Numbered from the stretch's first letter, positions 48,485-58,500 are shown. The stretch is 64,000 bases of DNA from Candidatus Kapaibacterium sp. (GCA_025455065.1 JALONG010000004.1:1-64000); one strand, 5' to 3'. Notes: generated from the letters alone by a model not told the origin. Numbers and translations are program-made.

Positions 48485-49726
48485 TTAGAGTTTATCCACT
48501 GTTTGTTTTACTTTCGCAGCCGCTTCTTCGAGCGTTGAGCCGACGGAGAACGTCAAACCGGATTTCTCCAAGATTTCACGTGCTTCTTTGGCGTTTGTGC
48601 CGTCCAAACGGATGATACACGGCACATTCAGGCTCACTTGCTGCGAGGCTTGAATGATACCGTTTGCAACGCGGTCGCAGCGCACGATACCACCGAAAAT
48701 GTTGATAAAAACGGCTTTCACATTCGGGTCGGAAAGCATGATACGGAAGGCGTTGGAAATGCGGTGAACGTTTGCTCCGCCGCCTACATCAAGGAAGTTT
48801 GCGGGTTTGCCGCCTGCTAGCTGGATAACGTCCATTGTCGCCATTGCCAAACCTGCCCCGTTTACCATACAACCGACGTTGCCGTCGAGTTTGATGTAGT
48901 TCAAATCATACTTGGAAGCCTCGATTTCAAGCGGTTCTTCTTCGTCGAGGTCGCGGAGGTCGGCGTATTCGGGGTGGCGATAAAGCGCATTGTCGTCGAA
49001 GTTTACTTTTGCGTCCAACGCGATGAATTTGTCATCGGTTGTGCGCACAAGCGGGTTTACTTCAAGCATGGAGCAGTCCATTTCCTCGTAAGCGCGGTAG
49101 AGTTTTTGGATGAAATCCACGAAACTTTTCAGGGCATCGCCCGACAAACCCAAGCCCATACCCAAACGACGCGCTTGGAAACCGCGAAAGCCCGTAACGG
49201 GGTCAATGTGTTCGCGGAGGATTTTTTCGGGATGATGCTCTGCTACTTCCTCAATCTCCATACCGCCTTCGGTGGAAGCCATGATGAGGTTTTGCGAGGT
49301 ATTGCGGTCAAGCAAAATGCTGAGATAGTATTCTTTTGCAATGCTCACGCCTTGCTCAATAAACATCCGTTTGACGATTCTGCCTTCCGCGCCGGTTTGA
49401 ATCGTAATGAGTTTATTATTGAATGTTGCTTTGGCTAGTTTATATGCGCGGTCGGAAAGATTGCCGTCCGCTAAAACCGAAACGCCGCGTACTTGCTTGC
49501 CATCTACTTCCATAGCCGCACCGGAAGCCACATCATGCACAACGCCTTTGCCGCGTCCGCCTGCGTGAACCTGTGATTTGAGAACAATCACTTTGTGACC
49601 GTTTTGAACGAATTCTTTGTACGCAATTTCTCCGGCTTGTTCCGGCGAAAAGACCGCAAAGCCCGTCGGCACGGGAACGCCATACTGACGCAAAAGCGCT
49701 TTGGCTTGGTACTCGTGAATATTCAT
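48485..49726 (-). CDS. sucC: Succinyl-CoA synthetase beta subunit (ADP-forming)
   Basis: 413 residues from the ATG at 49726 (MNIHEYQAKALLRQYGV), the family's standard start; the longer frame is rejected. ATP-grasp motifs are clear: VLKSQVHAGGRGKG, LEVNPLV, LDAKVNFDDNA and the C-terminal CoA-binding NIFGGIVRCDRVANGI. It makes ATP and succinate from succinyl-CoA in the TCA cycle together with SucD, which is not in the window. It is 25 residues longer than E. coli SucC. mdh lies one gene upstream. Confidence 0.95.
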   Translation of the reverse strand: MNIHEYQAKALLRQYGVPVPTGFAVFSPEQAGEIAYKEFVQNGHKVIVLKSQVHAGGRGKGVVHDVASGAAMEVDGKQVRGVSVLADGNLSDRAYKLAKATFNNKLITIQTGAEGRIVKRMFIEQGVSIAKEYYLSILLDRNTSQNLIMASTEGGMEIEEVAEHHPEKILREHIDPVTGFRGFQARRLGMGLGLSGDALKSFVDFIQKLYRAYEEMDCSMLEVNPLVRTTDDKFIALDAKVNFDDNALYRHPEYADLRDLDEEEPLEIEASKYDLNYIKLDGNVGCMVNGAGLAMATMDVIQLAGGKPANFLDVGGGANVHRISNAFRIMLSDPNVKAVFINIFGGIVRCDRVANGIIQASQQVSLNVPCIIRLDGTNAKEAREILEKSGLTFSVGSTLEEAAAKVKQTVDKL

Positions 49727-49851
49727 AGTTTGGGTAAATGTTTGAGTGAAAAATATGAGAATTGGTTGCGAAATTTTCTGCTCTTTTGTTTGCTGAACAC
49801 AAGGGATGACGGCATTTTGAGGGAAATACATCGGCACAAACCACACCCTAA

Positions 49852-49890
49852 AAAAAACCGCCAAGACTTGCAAATTTACAAGTCTTGGCG
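49852..49890 (-). terminator. Rho-independent terminator
   Basis: CGCCAAGACTTG (49859-49870) pairs perfectly with CAAGTCTTGGCG (49879-49890), with eight T on the minus strand after it. It ends the lipoprotein gene. Confidence 0.88.
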
Positions 49891-49968
49891 CGGATATTCA
49901 AACTATTTGCACGAAGCGATGAGAATTTCTTTTGGAGAATACAATCATCATCGTTGCAATGCTTGGGA

Positions 49969-50769
49969 TTATTTTCCGGGCGTGAAGGAAACAAGCGTTC
50001 TGCGGCTACCCGGCAGAGCAAGCGGTCCCAAAATAGGGATATTGATGGAAGTTGCTTTGCTTTCGGTACGCACGATTGTACGCGGTGCCCCTGTCGAAGG
50101 GATGCCGAAATACGTGTCCGTTGTAACGGGAATGCTAATATTGCCGACAAGCGGAATTGTTGAACTGGCGGTAACAGTTTGCGACTGGCGGTGTGTTTGG
50201 TGCGTCGTGCTGCTGTTAATCATCACGGCAGTTTTACCTTGATTCCGTCCAACGATTTTCGCTGTAACCATCACTGTTCCCAAAGGCGGTTGCTCGGTAG
50301 AAACAGAAAACGAAATTTCGGGAAAATCCATCGTTCCGGCGGCATCCTTCAGTTCTGCCGATTTCACCCAACGCGGCGTAAAACCCGTGAGTCGCGGAGC
50401 CGTAGCGCCCATGCCTAATGCGCCGACAACCGCGCCGATACCCGCCGTATCCAAATAATAGAACACTTCATCGTTGGAAACACGGTAAAACGTGCGCGTT
50501 ACCGTCGGACCACCCGCGCCGAATGTGGAATCAACAAGCTCCGCAGCATCACTTTGTCCGCCGACGCTGACATTTGTGCGTAAGACAGTTGTTGTAGAGC
50601 GGGTTGGAGTGCCTTGCTGACGACCTGCGGAGTCAATCGCAACAGTTTCGTACACGGAATAATCGCCTGCTTTGTAACCGAATTTTTCACCGCCTGCATT
50701 AGGATCGCACGATTGCAGCACGAGAACAACAAGCAAAGCGGCAAAGCCAAGAATTTTGGAGAACTTCAT
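49969..50769 (-). CDS. Hypothetical lipoprotein
   Basis: 266 residues from the ATG at 50769 (MKFSKILGFAALLVVLVLQSC). The lipobox LQSC predicts lipidation at Cys21. The mature part is rich in Thr/Val/Ser strands with no recognised motif. It lies between mdh and sucC on the same strand but has its own terminators on both sides, so co-regulation with the TCA genes is not implied. Function unknown. Confidence 0.65.
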   Translation of the reverse strand: MKFSKILGFAALLVVLVLQSCDPNAGGEKFGYKAGDYSVYETVAIDSAGRQQGTPTRSTTTVLRTNVSVGGQSDAAELVDSTFGAGGPTVTRTFYRVSNDEVFYYLDTAGIGAVVGALGMGATAPRLTGFTPRWVKSAELKDAAGTMDFPEISFSVSTEQPPLGTVMVTAKIVGRNQGKTAVMINSSTTHQTHRQSQTVTASSTIPLVGNISIPVTTDTYFGIPSTGAPRTIVRTESKATSINIPILGPLALPGSRRTLVSFTPGK

Positions 50770-50790
50770 AATACTAAAAAAATGAATGAG

Positions 50791-50835
50791 AAAAAAGCCT
50801 TGCAAGCCGCACAAAAGCACGATTCTTGCAAGGCT
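50791..50835 (-). terminator. Rho-independent terminator
   Basis: AGCCTTGCAAG pairs perfectly with CTTGCAAGGCT; T run follows on the minus strand. It ends mdh. Confidence 0.88.
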
Positions 50836-50847
50836 GGAGACTACAAC

Positions 50848-51774
50848 TTACACATTGGTCAATTTTGCCATATTTTGACGCACATCGTCCGCCGATTTTG
50901 TGAGTGCGGCTTGTTCGTCGGCGGAAAGTTTGATTTCAAAGATGCGCTCCATACCGTTTTTGCCAATGACAATCGGTACACCGCAGACCACATCACGCTG
51001 TCCGTACTCACCTTCCAACCACACTGCGCAAGGCAAAATGCGGCGTTTGTCTTTGATGATACATTCTGCCATTTCGACTGCCGAAGCCGACGGCGCATAG
51101 TACGCGCTGCCTGTTTTGAGCAAACCGACAATTTCCGCACCGCCATTGGCTGTGCGCTTGACGATAGCATCTATGCGGTCTTGGGGCATAAGTTCCGCAA
51201 GCGGCACACCGGCAACGGTGGTGAAGCGCGGCAGGGGAACCATCGTGTCACCGTGTCCGCCCAAAACGAAAGCGTTGATGTCTTCCACCGAAACGCCAAG
51301 TTCCATAGCGATAAACGTGCGATACCGCGCAGAATCAAGCACACCAGCCATGCCGAGAACTTTGTGGCGCGGCAGACCCGTTGCTTTGAGCGCAACGTAA
51401 GTCATTACGTCAAGCGGGTTGGAAACGATGATAAAAAACGCATTCGGCGATTTTGCGAACGCTTGTTCGATGCAGGATTTGACGATTTCCGCGTTTTTGA
51501 ACAATAAGTCGTCGCGGCTCATTCCGGGCTTGCGGGCAAGTCCGGCGGTCATAATCACGATGTCGGAGTTTGCCGTTGCATCGTAGGTGTTCGTGCCGAT
51601 AACGCGAGTGTCGGAGCCAATCACAGGCATTGCTTGGAACATATCCAAACCCTTGCCCTGCGGCAAATCTTCTACGACATCCACAATAACGACTTCGTGA
51701 GCAAGCTCATCGTAAGCGATTTTCTGAGCGGCAGTTGCGCCCACGTTTCCTGCGCCGATAACGGTGATTTTCAT
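50848..51774 (-). CDS. mdh: Malate dehydrogenase (LDH-like type)
   Basis: 308 residues. The Rossmann start [16 protein letters not shown] is clear. Substrate-site Arg lies in [12 protein letters not shown], which is the MDH rather than LDH form. The catalytic His is in [10 protein letters not shown], and [12 protein letters not shown] carries the expected Asn. It oxidises malate to oxaloacetate with NAD in the cytosol. A terminator follows immediately. It lies about 1.1 kb upstream of sucC, so two TCA genes are grouped. Confidence 0.95.
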   Translation of the reverse strand: MKITVIGAGNVGATAAQKIAYDELAHEVVIVDVVEDLPQGKGLDMFQAMPVIGSDTRVIGTNTYDATANSDIVIMTAGLARKPGMSRDDLLFKNAEIVKSCIEQAFAKSPNAFFIIVSNPLDVMTYVALKATGLPRHKVLGMAGVLDSARYRTFIAMELGVSVEDINAFVLGGHGDTMVPLPRFTTVAGVPLAELMPQDRIDAIVKRTANGGAEIVGLLKTGSAYYAPSASAVEMAECIIKDKRRILPCAVWLEGEYGQRDVVCGVPIVIGKNGMERIFEIKLSADEQAALTKSADDVRQNMAKLTNV

Positions 51775-51955
51775 AGCAAACCTTTGAAAAATTCGGTGAG
51801 TGAAAGGAAGAGAGTGAGTTGCGGTTTTATTGCTGTTTGATTACAGAAGCGCAAGTTACGTGCTTTTTCAGAAATTTGCGCAAAGGTTTTCACGTTCAGC
51901 GAAAAAATTTCCTGTTTTTCCTTGTGGTGCTGCCCAACGATTCCAAAAATCTTTG

Positions 51956-51963
51956 TATTTTTG
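51956..51963 (+). promoter_or_regulatory. -7 box TATTTTTG
   Basis: It matches TAnnTTTG, 39 bases before the start at 52002. The same distance is seen for the boxes at 10022 and 17404. Confidence 0.35.
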
Positions 51964-52001
51964 CAACAACTCCTTTGTTTCACGTTCTGCGAGAACCCTT
52001 C

Positions 52002-53102
52002 ATGCCCCAAACCCGCTTCAGAGCATCGTTCTTAGCGATGCGATTGGCTATCTGCTCCTCGCTTATTACCCTTGTGTTTTCACCTTTTTCGACCACCCTT
52101 CCGACGATATTCGCCCAAACGCCGCTTCCTGCCTCGCCTCAAGCGCCATTGCCTTCATCCTCCCCGCAAGACCGCATCACTTCGCCCGTCTTGAAAGGAA
52201 TCAGTGCAAACACCGACACTGAATATCTTGTACGCCTCATCAACGGGGACATTCTGAGTGGAAAAATTATCGAAATTCTCAGCAAAGACCTTGTTGCGAA
52301 AGAATTACAAACAAGTGAAAAAACAAGCGATAAATCAAGTGACAAAGCGGCTTCCAAGGCGGATGATGAAGCAATTCGTTTAGAAAATGCGCTGGGTGTG
52401 CTGACAATTTTTGCTTCGGAAATCGTTGAAATTACGCCGCGAAACGGACTGTACAGGCACAATCACCGTTTGTACATCATGCCAACGGCAGAGCCGATTT
52501 CGGGCAACGCTTTTATCGGGATTTGGGAGTTGCTTTTTGCCTACGCGGGCGTTGGAATCACGGATTACGTCTCCATTACCGCCGGACGCAGCCTCATTCC
52601 GGGCATTTTGCCAAATGAACAAGCGACATTGGCAAATCTGAAAATCACCCCCTACGCAACACCGATTGACGGCAGTGGAACACGCATATTTACGTGCGTT
52701 GGGGGGAATATCGCGCTGCTGAATGAAAATAATATCGTTGGACACGTCTTTGCCGGAGCGACCCTCAAAGGCTCACGAACAAGCCTCACAGGGCAGGTTT
52801 TCTACAAAGTAAATGCACCAAACTTTTACGCAATTCGCGGCGGAAACTTGTTCGCGTTTAATGCGAATTACGCGCAAGGCACATTTGGTCTGGGACTTGG
52901 CTTAGATTCTCGCCTGTCAGACCGCCACGATGTGCATTTTATTGGAGAACTGTGGAACGCCGATGTGCTGCGTCCAAGCAACAGCGCACTTTTGGTGGGT
53001 TTGCGGCTTTGTAACACAGCAATTTCGATGGATTTTGGTGTAGCAGTTACGCCGCAGCCTCTGGCAATACCATTTGTGAGTTTTGCGTGGACACCGTTTT
53101 AA
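52002..53102 (+). CDS. Hypothetical exported protein with barrel-like C-terminus
   Basis: 366 residues from the ATG at 52002; ATG at 52038 is an alternative start. A signal segment (about 13-38) ends near TIFAQ, then a Pro/Ser-rich spacer. Residues about 65-150 contain YLVRLINGDILSGKIIEILSKD, an SH3-like strand pattern (key RL-NGD-LSG). The C-terminal 200 residues have strand-rich, Gly-alternating text (GVGITDYVSITAGRSL; FNANYAQGTFGLGLGLDS) and end VSFAWTPF, as in outer-membrane barrels. Function unknown. Confidence 0.62.
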   Translation: MPQTRFRASFLAMRLAICSSLITLVFSPFSTTLPTIFAQTPLPASPQAPLPSSSPQDRITSPVLKGISANTDTEYLVRLINGDILSGKIIEILSKDLVAKELQTSEKTSDKSSDKAASKADDEAIRLENALGVLTIFASEIVEITPRNGLYRHNHRLYIMPTAEPISGNAFIGIWELLFAYAGVGITDYVSITAGRSLIPGILPNEQATLANLKITPYATPIDGSGTRIFTCVGGNIALLNENNIVGHVFAGATLKGSRTSLTGQVFYKVNAPNFYAIRGGNLFAFNANYAQGTFGLGLGLDSRLSDRHDVHFIGELWNADVLRPSNSALLVGLRLCNTAISMDFGVAVTPQPLAIPFVSFAWTPF

Positions 53103-53207
53103 GCACTTTTTCAGGCACTTGCAAAGAGTCTTTGAAAGCCGTATATTGTTTTGGCAAATCATTCCACATCAAGTACGCAATGACAACCCGTAAGCCGCAT
53201 ATACGCT

Positions 53208-53606
53208 ATGATTCTGTACAAAAAAACACCGACGCTTTCGATTTATTATTCGTATGAATTATACGCGGCATTTGCGCTGTGGCAGGGGAATGTAACGGGG
53301 CAGGATCTGAAAGCGTCGTCGGAAGATATTGAAAACGTGCTGCGCGAATACAAAACCACCAAACTTGTTACCTACTCCGTCCCGATGCGTGTTATTGACC
53401 GCCAAGCCGCACAATACCTTGCGAAAGAGTGGTTGCCACGTGTTGCAGGCACGGTCTTGCAATATTGGGCAGACGTAGTGCCGCGTTTATCGCTCAAAAC
53501 CACGCCTGAACCTGAAGAAATCACGGAAATACACGATATTCCGGGCATCACGATTGCACAATTCGGGAATATCGAAACAGCAAAAAAATGGATACACGAC
53601 AAGTAA
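53208..53606 (+). CDS. Small STAS/SpoIIAA-like hypothetical protein
   Basis: 132 residues with no signal. The pattern YELYAAFALWQGNVTGQDLKAS followed by an amphipathic helix, KLVTYSVPMRVID and a Trp/Leu helix (LAKEWLPRV) resembles the SpoIIAA-like proteins common in Bacteroidota. Role unknown. Its stop codon falls within an inverted copy of the dispersed repeat. Confidence 0.6.
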   Translation: MILYKKTPTLSIYYSYELYAAFALWQGNVTGQDLKASSEDIENVLREYKTTKLVTYSVPMRVIDRQAAQYLAKEWLPRVAGTVLQYWADVVPRLSLKTTPEPEEITEIHDIPGITIAQFGNIETAKKWIHDK

Positions 53607-53622
53607 TACCAATTTACGTTGA
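53604..53622 (-). repeat. Dispersed 3'-end repeat, inverted copy
   Basis: TAATACCAATTTACGTTGA is the complement of the family core. It starts with the stop codon of the preceding gene. With the direct copy at 53712-53744 it forms inverted ends of a ~140-base block. Confidence 0.6.
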
Positions 53623-53674
53623 AGATTGTGCATTGTTTTTTCAATGCTTTTCTCTGGAAGCAGTATAAATACTC

Positions 53675-53704
53675 GCACAGACAAGAATGTCTGTGCCACT
53701 GAAG
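53675..53704 (-). repeat. Solo REP-like unit
   Basis: GCACAGACAAGAATGTCTGT followed by GCCACTGAAG is the right arm of the REPIN-like element (tetranucleotide GTGG when read as complement). Here it stands singly, between the two arms of the other dispersed repeat. Confidence 0.7.
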
Positions 53705-53711
53705 CCGGATT

Positions 53712-53744
53712 TTTTTGCACAGTTATCAACTCAAGTTGGTATAA
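53712..53744 (+). repeat. Dispersed 3'-end repeat, copy 3
   Basis: TTGCACAGTTATCAACTCAAGTTGGTATAAC (key TATCAACTCAAGTTGGTAT) ends at the base before the stop of the minus-strand rlmN. Confidence 0.65.
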
Positions 53745-54851
53745 CTATGCGCCTTCCACGCCATGAGACAGTGCCAACTGCCCACACGCCGCATGAATAT
53801 CCTTCCCGCTCGAAGAACGAATCATCACCGTAACGTCCAATTCCCGTAAACGCTTGATAAAATCGTGAAATGCGTCTGCCGACGTGGGGCGCAGTTGTGC
53901 AGAAATGCCGCTTGGATTGGTAAAATCAATCGGATGAAAGGGAATCACATTCACTTTCGATGGCACACGGCGCGTAATGCGCTGCAAACGCCGTGCATCC
54001 TCGTCTTTGTCGTTCAAACCCTCGAACAAAATGTATTCGTAGGTTACGGGGCTGCCCGTTTTTCGGTAGTAGTATTCAAGCGCGTCGCCGAGTTCGCGCA
54101 GACTGTGTTTTTTGTTTATCGGCATAAGCTCAGTGCGCAAGCCGTCTGTGGTGGCATGAAGCGACAGCGCAAGTTTAATAGCGCGGTTCTCATCTGCCAT
54201 TTTTCGTATTCCTTCGACCATACCTGCGGTGGAAAGCGTTATACGACGCGCTCCCAAAAGCTGCACGTCGGGGTGCGTAAAAATTTCGACGGCTTTCATC
54301 ACGTTGTCGTAATTGAGCATCGGCTCACCCATGCCCATAAATACGAGGTTTGTGATAGGTTTGTCGGAATGATGTTGCGCTTGCAACAACTGCTCGACGA
54401 TTTCTCCGGCAGTCAAATTCCGCTTCATTTTGAGCGATGCCGTCGCACAAAATTTACAATTCAGCGCACAACCGACTTGCGTGGAAACGCAGATTGTAAG
54501 CCGCTTTGGAGCGCAGTCCTCTTCGACGGATTCACTCGGAATCAAGACCGTTTCGATTTCGCGCCCGTCAGCAAGCCGAAAAAGAAATTTTTTCGTACCG
54601 TCGGCGGATTGCTGCAAATGCGCCAGTTCAAGCGGGCGGAATTCTGCGGTCTCCGCCAAATGCTTGCGGAGCGCGGCGGGAAGTTCGGTCATCGCTTCAA
54701 ACGAATCCGCTTGCTGTGCGTAAAGCCGCTTGAATACTTGCGCAGCACGGTATTTCGGTTCGCCTATGGACACGAAAAATTCGGCAAGTTCGCCGGGAAG
54801 CAAACCTTTGATTGCGTGTTTTGATGAGGGTTTGGGCTGTGTGGTCGTCAT
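53745..54851 (-). CDS. rlmN: 23S rRNA (adenine-2503-C2)-methyltransferase (radical SAM)
   Basis: 368 residues, the usual size. The radical-SAM cluster CALNCKFC is followed by GMGEPMLNYDNV and LSTAGMV. The C-terminal MIRSSSGKDIHAACGQL carries the methyl-carrying Cys used by this family. It methylates A2503 of 23S rRNA and position 37 of some tRNAs. The start lies at the ATG 54851. Its 3' end abuts a dispersed repeat. Confidence 0.95.
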   Translation of the reverse strand: MTTTQPKPSSKHAIKGLLPGELAEFFVSIGEPKYRAAQVFKRLYAQQADSFEAMTELPAALRKHLAETAEFRPLELAHLQQSADGTKKFLFRLADGREIETVLIPSESVEEDCAPKRLTICVSTQVGCALNCKFCATASLKMKRNLTAGEIVEQLLQAQHHSDKPITNLVFMGMGEPMLNYDNVMKAVEIFTHPDVQLLGARRITLSTAGMVEGIRKMADENRAIKLALSLHATTDGLRTELMPINKKHSLRELGDALEYYYRKTGSPVTYEYILFEGLNDKDEDARRLQRITRRVPSKVNVIPFHPIDFTNPSGISAQLRPTSADAFHDFIKRLRELDVTVMIRSSSGKDIHAACGQLALSHGVEGA

Positions 54852-54989
54852 GGTGATTGCCTGAGAAGATATTTTTTCTGAGAACAGAACGATAGCAAAA
54901 GTACAAAAGAAGCAGCAGTTTTGAAAATGACCTCTGCGACGAACTCTGGGCTAGAAGTAGCATTATTCCTACTCTCGCTGAAATTTTTG

Positions 54990-56150
54990 CTACAATTTTT
55001 GGTTATACTCAAACCAATCCATCACACCCCGCGCAAAGCCCGCTCGCCAATTTCCCCATGTGTGTCCCTGTGTAAATTCGCGGTATGTGGGCGCTGCGCC
55101 AAGCCGCTCCAATTCTTGCTTCATGCGCACCGTAAGCGCGTGTGCGTCGGCGACGGTGCCGGTCTGCAAAATGCCGTGAACACGGGCGGCGTTGGTCAAG
55201 TTTTCCGCGCTAAAAATCACACCTTTGCCCCACCAATAGGCTGGCGATTGCGCAAAAAAAACGCCGAAAGATTCCGGTGCGTGAAACGCCATATACGTTG
55301 CCAAAAGCCCACCCAACGAAGCACCACCGATGCAGCGTTCATGCGGTTTGTCGGAAATTACAAGACCGCGTTTTGTTGCCTCTTCCAATGCCTTCGGTAA
55401 TGCCTCTTCGGTGCAGAATTTCAAATATGCCGGATTCAGCGTGTATTCTTCGTTGCGTTTGGGAAGATTTGGCGCAATAAAGACCGCAACACAAGGCGGA
55501 ATGCGCTCTGCGTGAATGAGATGGTCGAGAATAAGATGAAATCTTCCCAGCGAAAGTGATTCCGCGCCGTCGTGCATAACCAAAAGCGGGAGCGATTTTT
55601 TTGTCGTCGTATCGGCTGAAAGCGAGTATTCGTGCGGCAGATAGAGCATCACCTCACGTTTGTCGCCGAGCGCAGCACTTTCCACCTCACATTTAACGAT
55701 TTCCCCGTGCTGAAGCGGCTTCCCATCAATGTGTAGCGGCTTTAACCACGATTCATCCTTGTAGGTCGGCATGATGAGTTCCGAATTTGTCCCGAAGCCT
55801 TCTTGGGAAGCGTGGGGATTGCGCGGGTCGTTCTCCCACGCCGCGCCGTCAATCACAAATTTGTACTGCAAACGCGCATCGTCTTTGAACTCTTCGGTGT
55901 GATAAAACCACGATGTGCAGCGAATCCGCTTCATCGGGATTTGCTGCCGCCAATGCGTCCAATCGCCAATGATATTCACGTGTTTTGATGCGCCTTCCCA
56001 AAGAAAAATCACTTTGTTACCGTGAATAACGGGCGTAGTGCGGTTTCTCATCGCCACATTCAGCGCACGGGCAAGTGCCATGCGCTTTGCAAGGCGTTTT
56101 TCGGTGATGATTTTGTGCAGAAGTATTTCGATGTCGTGTGATGTAGTCAT
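54990..56150 (-). CDS. CBM48-like plus esterase-D-like (enterochelin-esterase-type) protein
   Basis: 386 residues from the ATG at 56150; the longer frame would overlap the recQ stop. After an N-terminal helical segment an early-set beta domain appears (NIIGDWTHW, then FYHTEEFKDDARLQYKF, then NDPRNPHA), like the glycogen-binding CBM48 fold. The C-terminal half is an alpha/beta hydrolase of the esterase D type: LPLLVMHDGAES, GGASLGGLLATYMAF with the nucleophile Ser, and the His in TQGHTWGNW. No signal peptide, so probably cytosolic. The substrate is unknown; siderophore or glucan-linked ester hydrolysis are both possible. Confidence 0.85.
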   Translation of the reverse strand: MTTSHDIEILLHKIITEKRLAKRMALARALNVAMRNRTTPVIHGNKVIFLWEGASKHVNIIGDWTHWRQQIPMKRIRCTSWFYHTEEFKDDARLQYKFVIDGAAWENDPRNPHASQEGFGTNSELIMPTYKDESWLKPLHIDGKPLQHGEIVKCEVESAALGDKREVMLYLPHEYSLSADTTTKKSLPLLVMHDGAESLSLGRFHLILDHLIHAERIPPCVAVFIAPNLPKRNEEYTLNPAYLKFCTEEALPKALEEATKRGLVISDKPHERCIGGASLGGLLATYMAFHAPESFGVFFAQSPAYWWGKGVIFSAENLTNAARVHGILQTGTVADAHALTVRMKQELERLGAAPTYREFTQGHTWGNWRAGFARGVMDWFEYNQKL

Positions 56151-56211
56151 GGTTGTAATTTCGGGAATATGCAGAAAGCGTGTTGTAATGAGGGTTACAG
56201 CAATTTGAACA

Positions 56212-58461
56212 TTACTTCGGATACGCCGCGATGACACACTTAATTTCGTCATAACTGTACGCTTCGCCGAGCGCTTCTTTTATCGGCTTGAGCGGCTGTC
56301 CTTCGCGCCAATCCGCGTCGCGCAGCGCTTGAATAATCACCTCTTCTTTTTCTTCCGAAACAAACTCGTGCAGGGGGATTTTTCCTGCTTGCACAAATCG
56401 CGCAACGTGTCCGGCAATCGTTGAAGCCGCAAGCCCCCTCATAGATGCTATCTCTGCAACACTTTTTCCCGCCTCCCACAGACGAAGCGTTTCTTGGAAT
56501 GTGTCGCCGGAAGAATTTACGGAGCGAGACGCAGAGCGGCTTGGCGAGAAGTTATCGGAAGAATACTCCGATTGCAAAAGTCGCTCCCGTTTTTGCGGAA
56601 TATCCTGCATTTTGGACCAAAGCCCGTTTTCGTCGGCAAAGGTGCGTATTTCCTTGATGAAGAGCGTTCCGTAGCGCTGCGTTTTGACTTCACCAAAGCC
56701 TGAAACATGGCGTATATCCTCAAGCGAAAGCGGAATGTAGGTTGCGAGTTGAATAAGCGTTGCATCAGACAGCACCATAAACGGTGCGACGTTTTCACGC
56801 TCGGCAATATTGCGCCGAAGCACCCGCAAACGCTCGAAAAGTCCTTGGTTATGCGGCGTAGCAGCATCGTTTCGTGCGGAAGCGCTGGCAGTACGCTCTT
56901 CGCGTGAAGGGCGCTTGGATGCTTGCTTTTTGGGCAGGAGAACACTTGCGTTTTGGTAGAGAACAGCTTTACTGCGCTCGTTCAATTTCAAAATTGGATA
57001 TTCGCCTTCTTCGCGGTCGCACCATCCCTCGCGGATGAGTTCCTGAGCCACATTGCGCCATTCCGCCACGCTCAAATCCGCGCCCACACCGAAGGTTTTC
57101 AAATTCAGATGCTCCATGCGCACTTTGTCTTTGTTGCCGCGCAAAATTTCGATAAGATACCCCGCTCCAAAGCGCTCTCCCGTGCGCACCATTGCCGAAA
57201 GGAATTTCTGCGCAAGCAAGGTCGCGTCGTAGGTTTCAAGCGGTGCGGGAGGATTCAGACAAATGTCACACGTACCGCATGAACCCTCGTTTTCAACGAA
57301 GTTTTCGCCAAAATACCGCAGCAAATACTCCCGTCGGCACGTGCGCGATTCCGCATAATTCGCCATTTCCTGCAATTTTCGGTTCAAAATGCGCGTCTGT
57401 TCGGGATTATCCTCAATCGTGAGCATTCGCCGCATTTTCGTTACATCGCCCGGAGAATAGAGCAAAATCGCGTCGCTCTGCACTCCATCGCGCCCAGCGC
57501 GTCCGGTTTCTTGGTAATAACTTTCGATATTTTTCGGCAAATCGTGGTGAATGACAAAGCGCACATTTGATTTGTCAATGCCCATGCCGAAGGCAATCGT
57601 AGCGCAAATAATCTGCACTTCATCCCGCAAAAACAAGTCCTGATGCCGTGCGCGGGTTTCCCGCTCCAAACCCGCATGATAGGGCAGTGCCGAAAAACCG
57701 TCCGTGTTCAGACTTTCGGCAAGGTCTTCCGCACCGGCACGGGAAAGCGTGTAGATGATGCCGCTTTCGCCTTTGCGCTGGCGTAAATGCTGAACAATAC
57801 GCCGATACGCATCGCGTTTGGGTTCGACAAAATAGCGAATGTTCGCACGGTTGAAGGACGAAACAAACGTGTTTTTGGAGGGAATCGCAAGTTGCTGTGC
57901 GATGTCGCGGCGTGTTTGCTCGTCGGCAGTGGCAGTGAGAGCAATGCGGGGAACGTTAGGGAAAAGGTGCTTGAGGCGAGTTAATTCGCGGTATTCGGGG
58001 CGAAAATCGTGTCCCCATTGCGAGATACAATGCGCTTCGTCAATGGCAAACAGCACAGGATTCAACGTTGCCAAAAACGCCAGAAAGCGCTCTGTTACTA
58101 ATCGCTCAGGTGCAACGTACAGAATTTTCACCGAACCGGAGCGTAAGCGGCTTGCAAGTAAGCGCTGTTCGTATTCATCCAGCGTAGAATTGAGATATGC
58201 CGCTTCGATGCCGTTCAAACGCAGTGCATCCACTTGGTCTTTCATAAGAGCAATAAGCGGCGAAACAACGACGGTCAGCCCTTGCAAACACAGCGCCGGA
58301 ATTTGATAACAGAGGGATTTTCCGCCACCTGTGGGCATAAGCACAAAGGCATCTTCCCCGCGCAGCACGGTCGCAATGGCGCGTTCCTGCTCAAGACGGA
58401 AGTTCTCGTATCCAAAGACTGAACGCAAGATGTGAAGCGGCGTAGAGGCAGTTTCAGGCAT
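56212..58461 (-). CDS. recQ: RecQ-family ATP-dependent DNA helicase (second copy)
   Basis: 749 residues. Motif I is [15 protein letters not shown] near residue 43, motif II is [16 protein letters not shown] (about 142), motif III is ALTATAD, motif VI is [10 protein letters not shown]. The zinc Cys set is [11 protein letters not shown] with CGTCDIC. An HRDC-type region follows ([34 protein letters not shown]), then a C-terminal HTH-like unit ([20 protein letters not shown]). This is the form closest to classical RecQ. The paralogue at 7305-9986 lacks the same clear HRDC text. Confidence 0.94.
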   Translation of the reverse strand: MPETASTPLHILRSVFGYENFRLEQERAIATVLRGEDAFVLMPTGGGKSLCYQIPALCLQGLTVVVSPLIALMKDQVDALRLNGIEAAYLNSTLDEYEQRLLASRLRSGSVKILYVAPERLVTERFLAFLATLNPVLFAIDEAHCISQWGHDFRPEYRELTRLKHLFPNVPRIALTATADEQTRRDIAQQLAIPSKNTFVSSFNRANIRYFVEPKRDAYRRIVQHLRQRKGESGIIYTLSRAGAEDLAESLNTDGFSALPYHAGLERETRARHQDLFLRDEVQIICATIAFGMGIDKSNVRFVIHHDLPKNIESYYQETGRAGRDGVQSDAILLYSPGDVTKMRRMLTIEDNPEQTRILNRKLQEMANYAESRTCRREYLLRYFGENFVENEGSCGTCDICLNPPAPLETYDATLLAQKFLSAMVRTGERFGAGYLIEILRGNKDKVRMEHLNLKTFGVGADLSVAEWRNVAQELIREGWCDREEGEYPILKLNERSKAVLYQNASVLLPKKQASKRPSREERTASASARNDAATPHNQGLFERLRVLRRNIAERENVAPFMVLSDATLIQLATYIPLSLEDIRHVSGFGEVKTQRYGTLFIKEIRTFADENGLWSKMQDIPQKRERLLQSEYSSDNFSPSRSASRSVNSSGDTFQETLRLWEAGKSVAEIASMRGLAASTIAGHVARFVQAGKIPLHEFVSEEKEEVIIQALRDADWREGQPLKPIKEALGEAYSYDEIKCVIAAYPK

Positions 58462-58500
58462 AGCACGATGCGAAGATAATGTGAACGAGTGAACGATAGC

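Noticed and set aside
50614..51507. 297-codon open frame antisense to mdh
   Set aside because: mdh is unambiguous, and the antisense frame has no recognisable motif.
53865..54824. 319-codon open frame antisense to rlmN
   Set aside because: rlmN is certain, and the other frame shows no motif.
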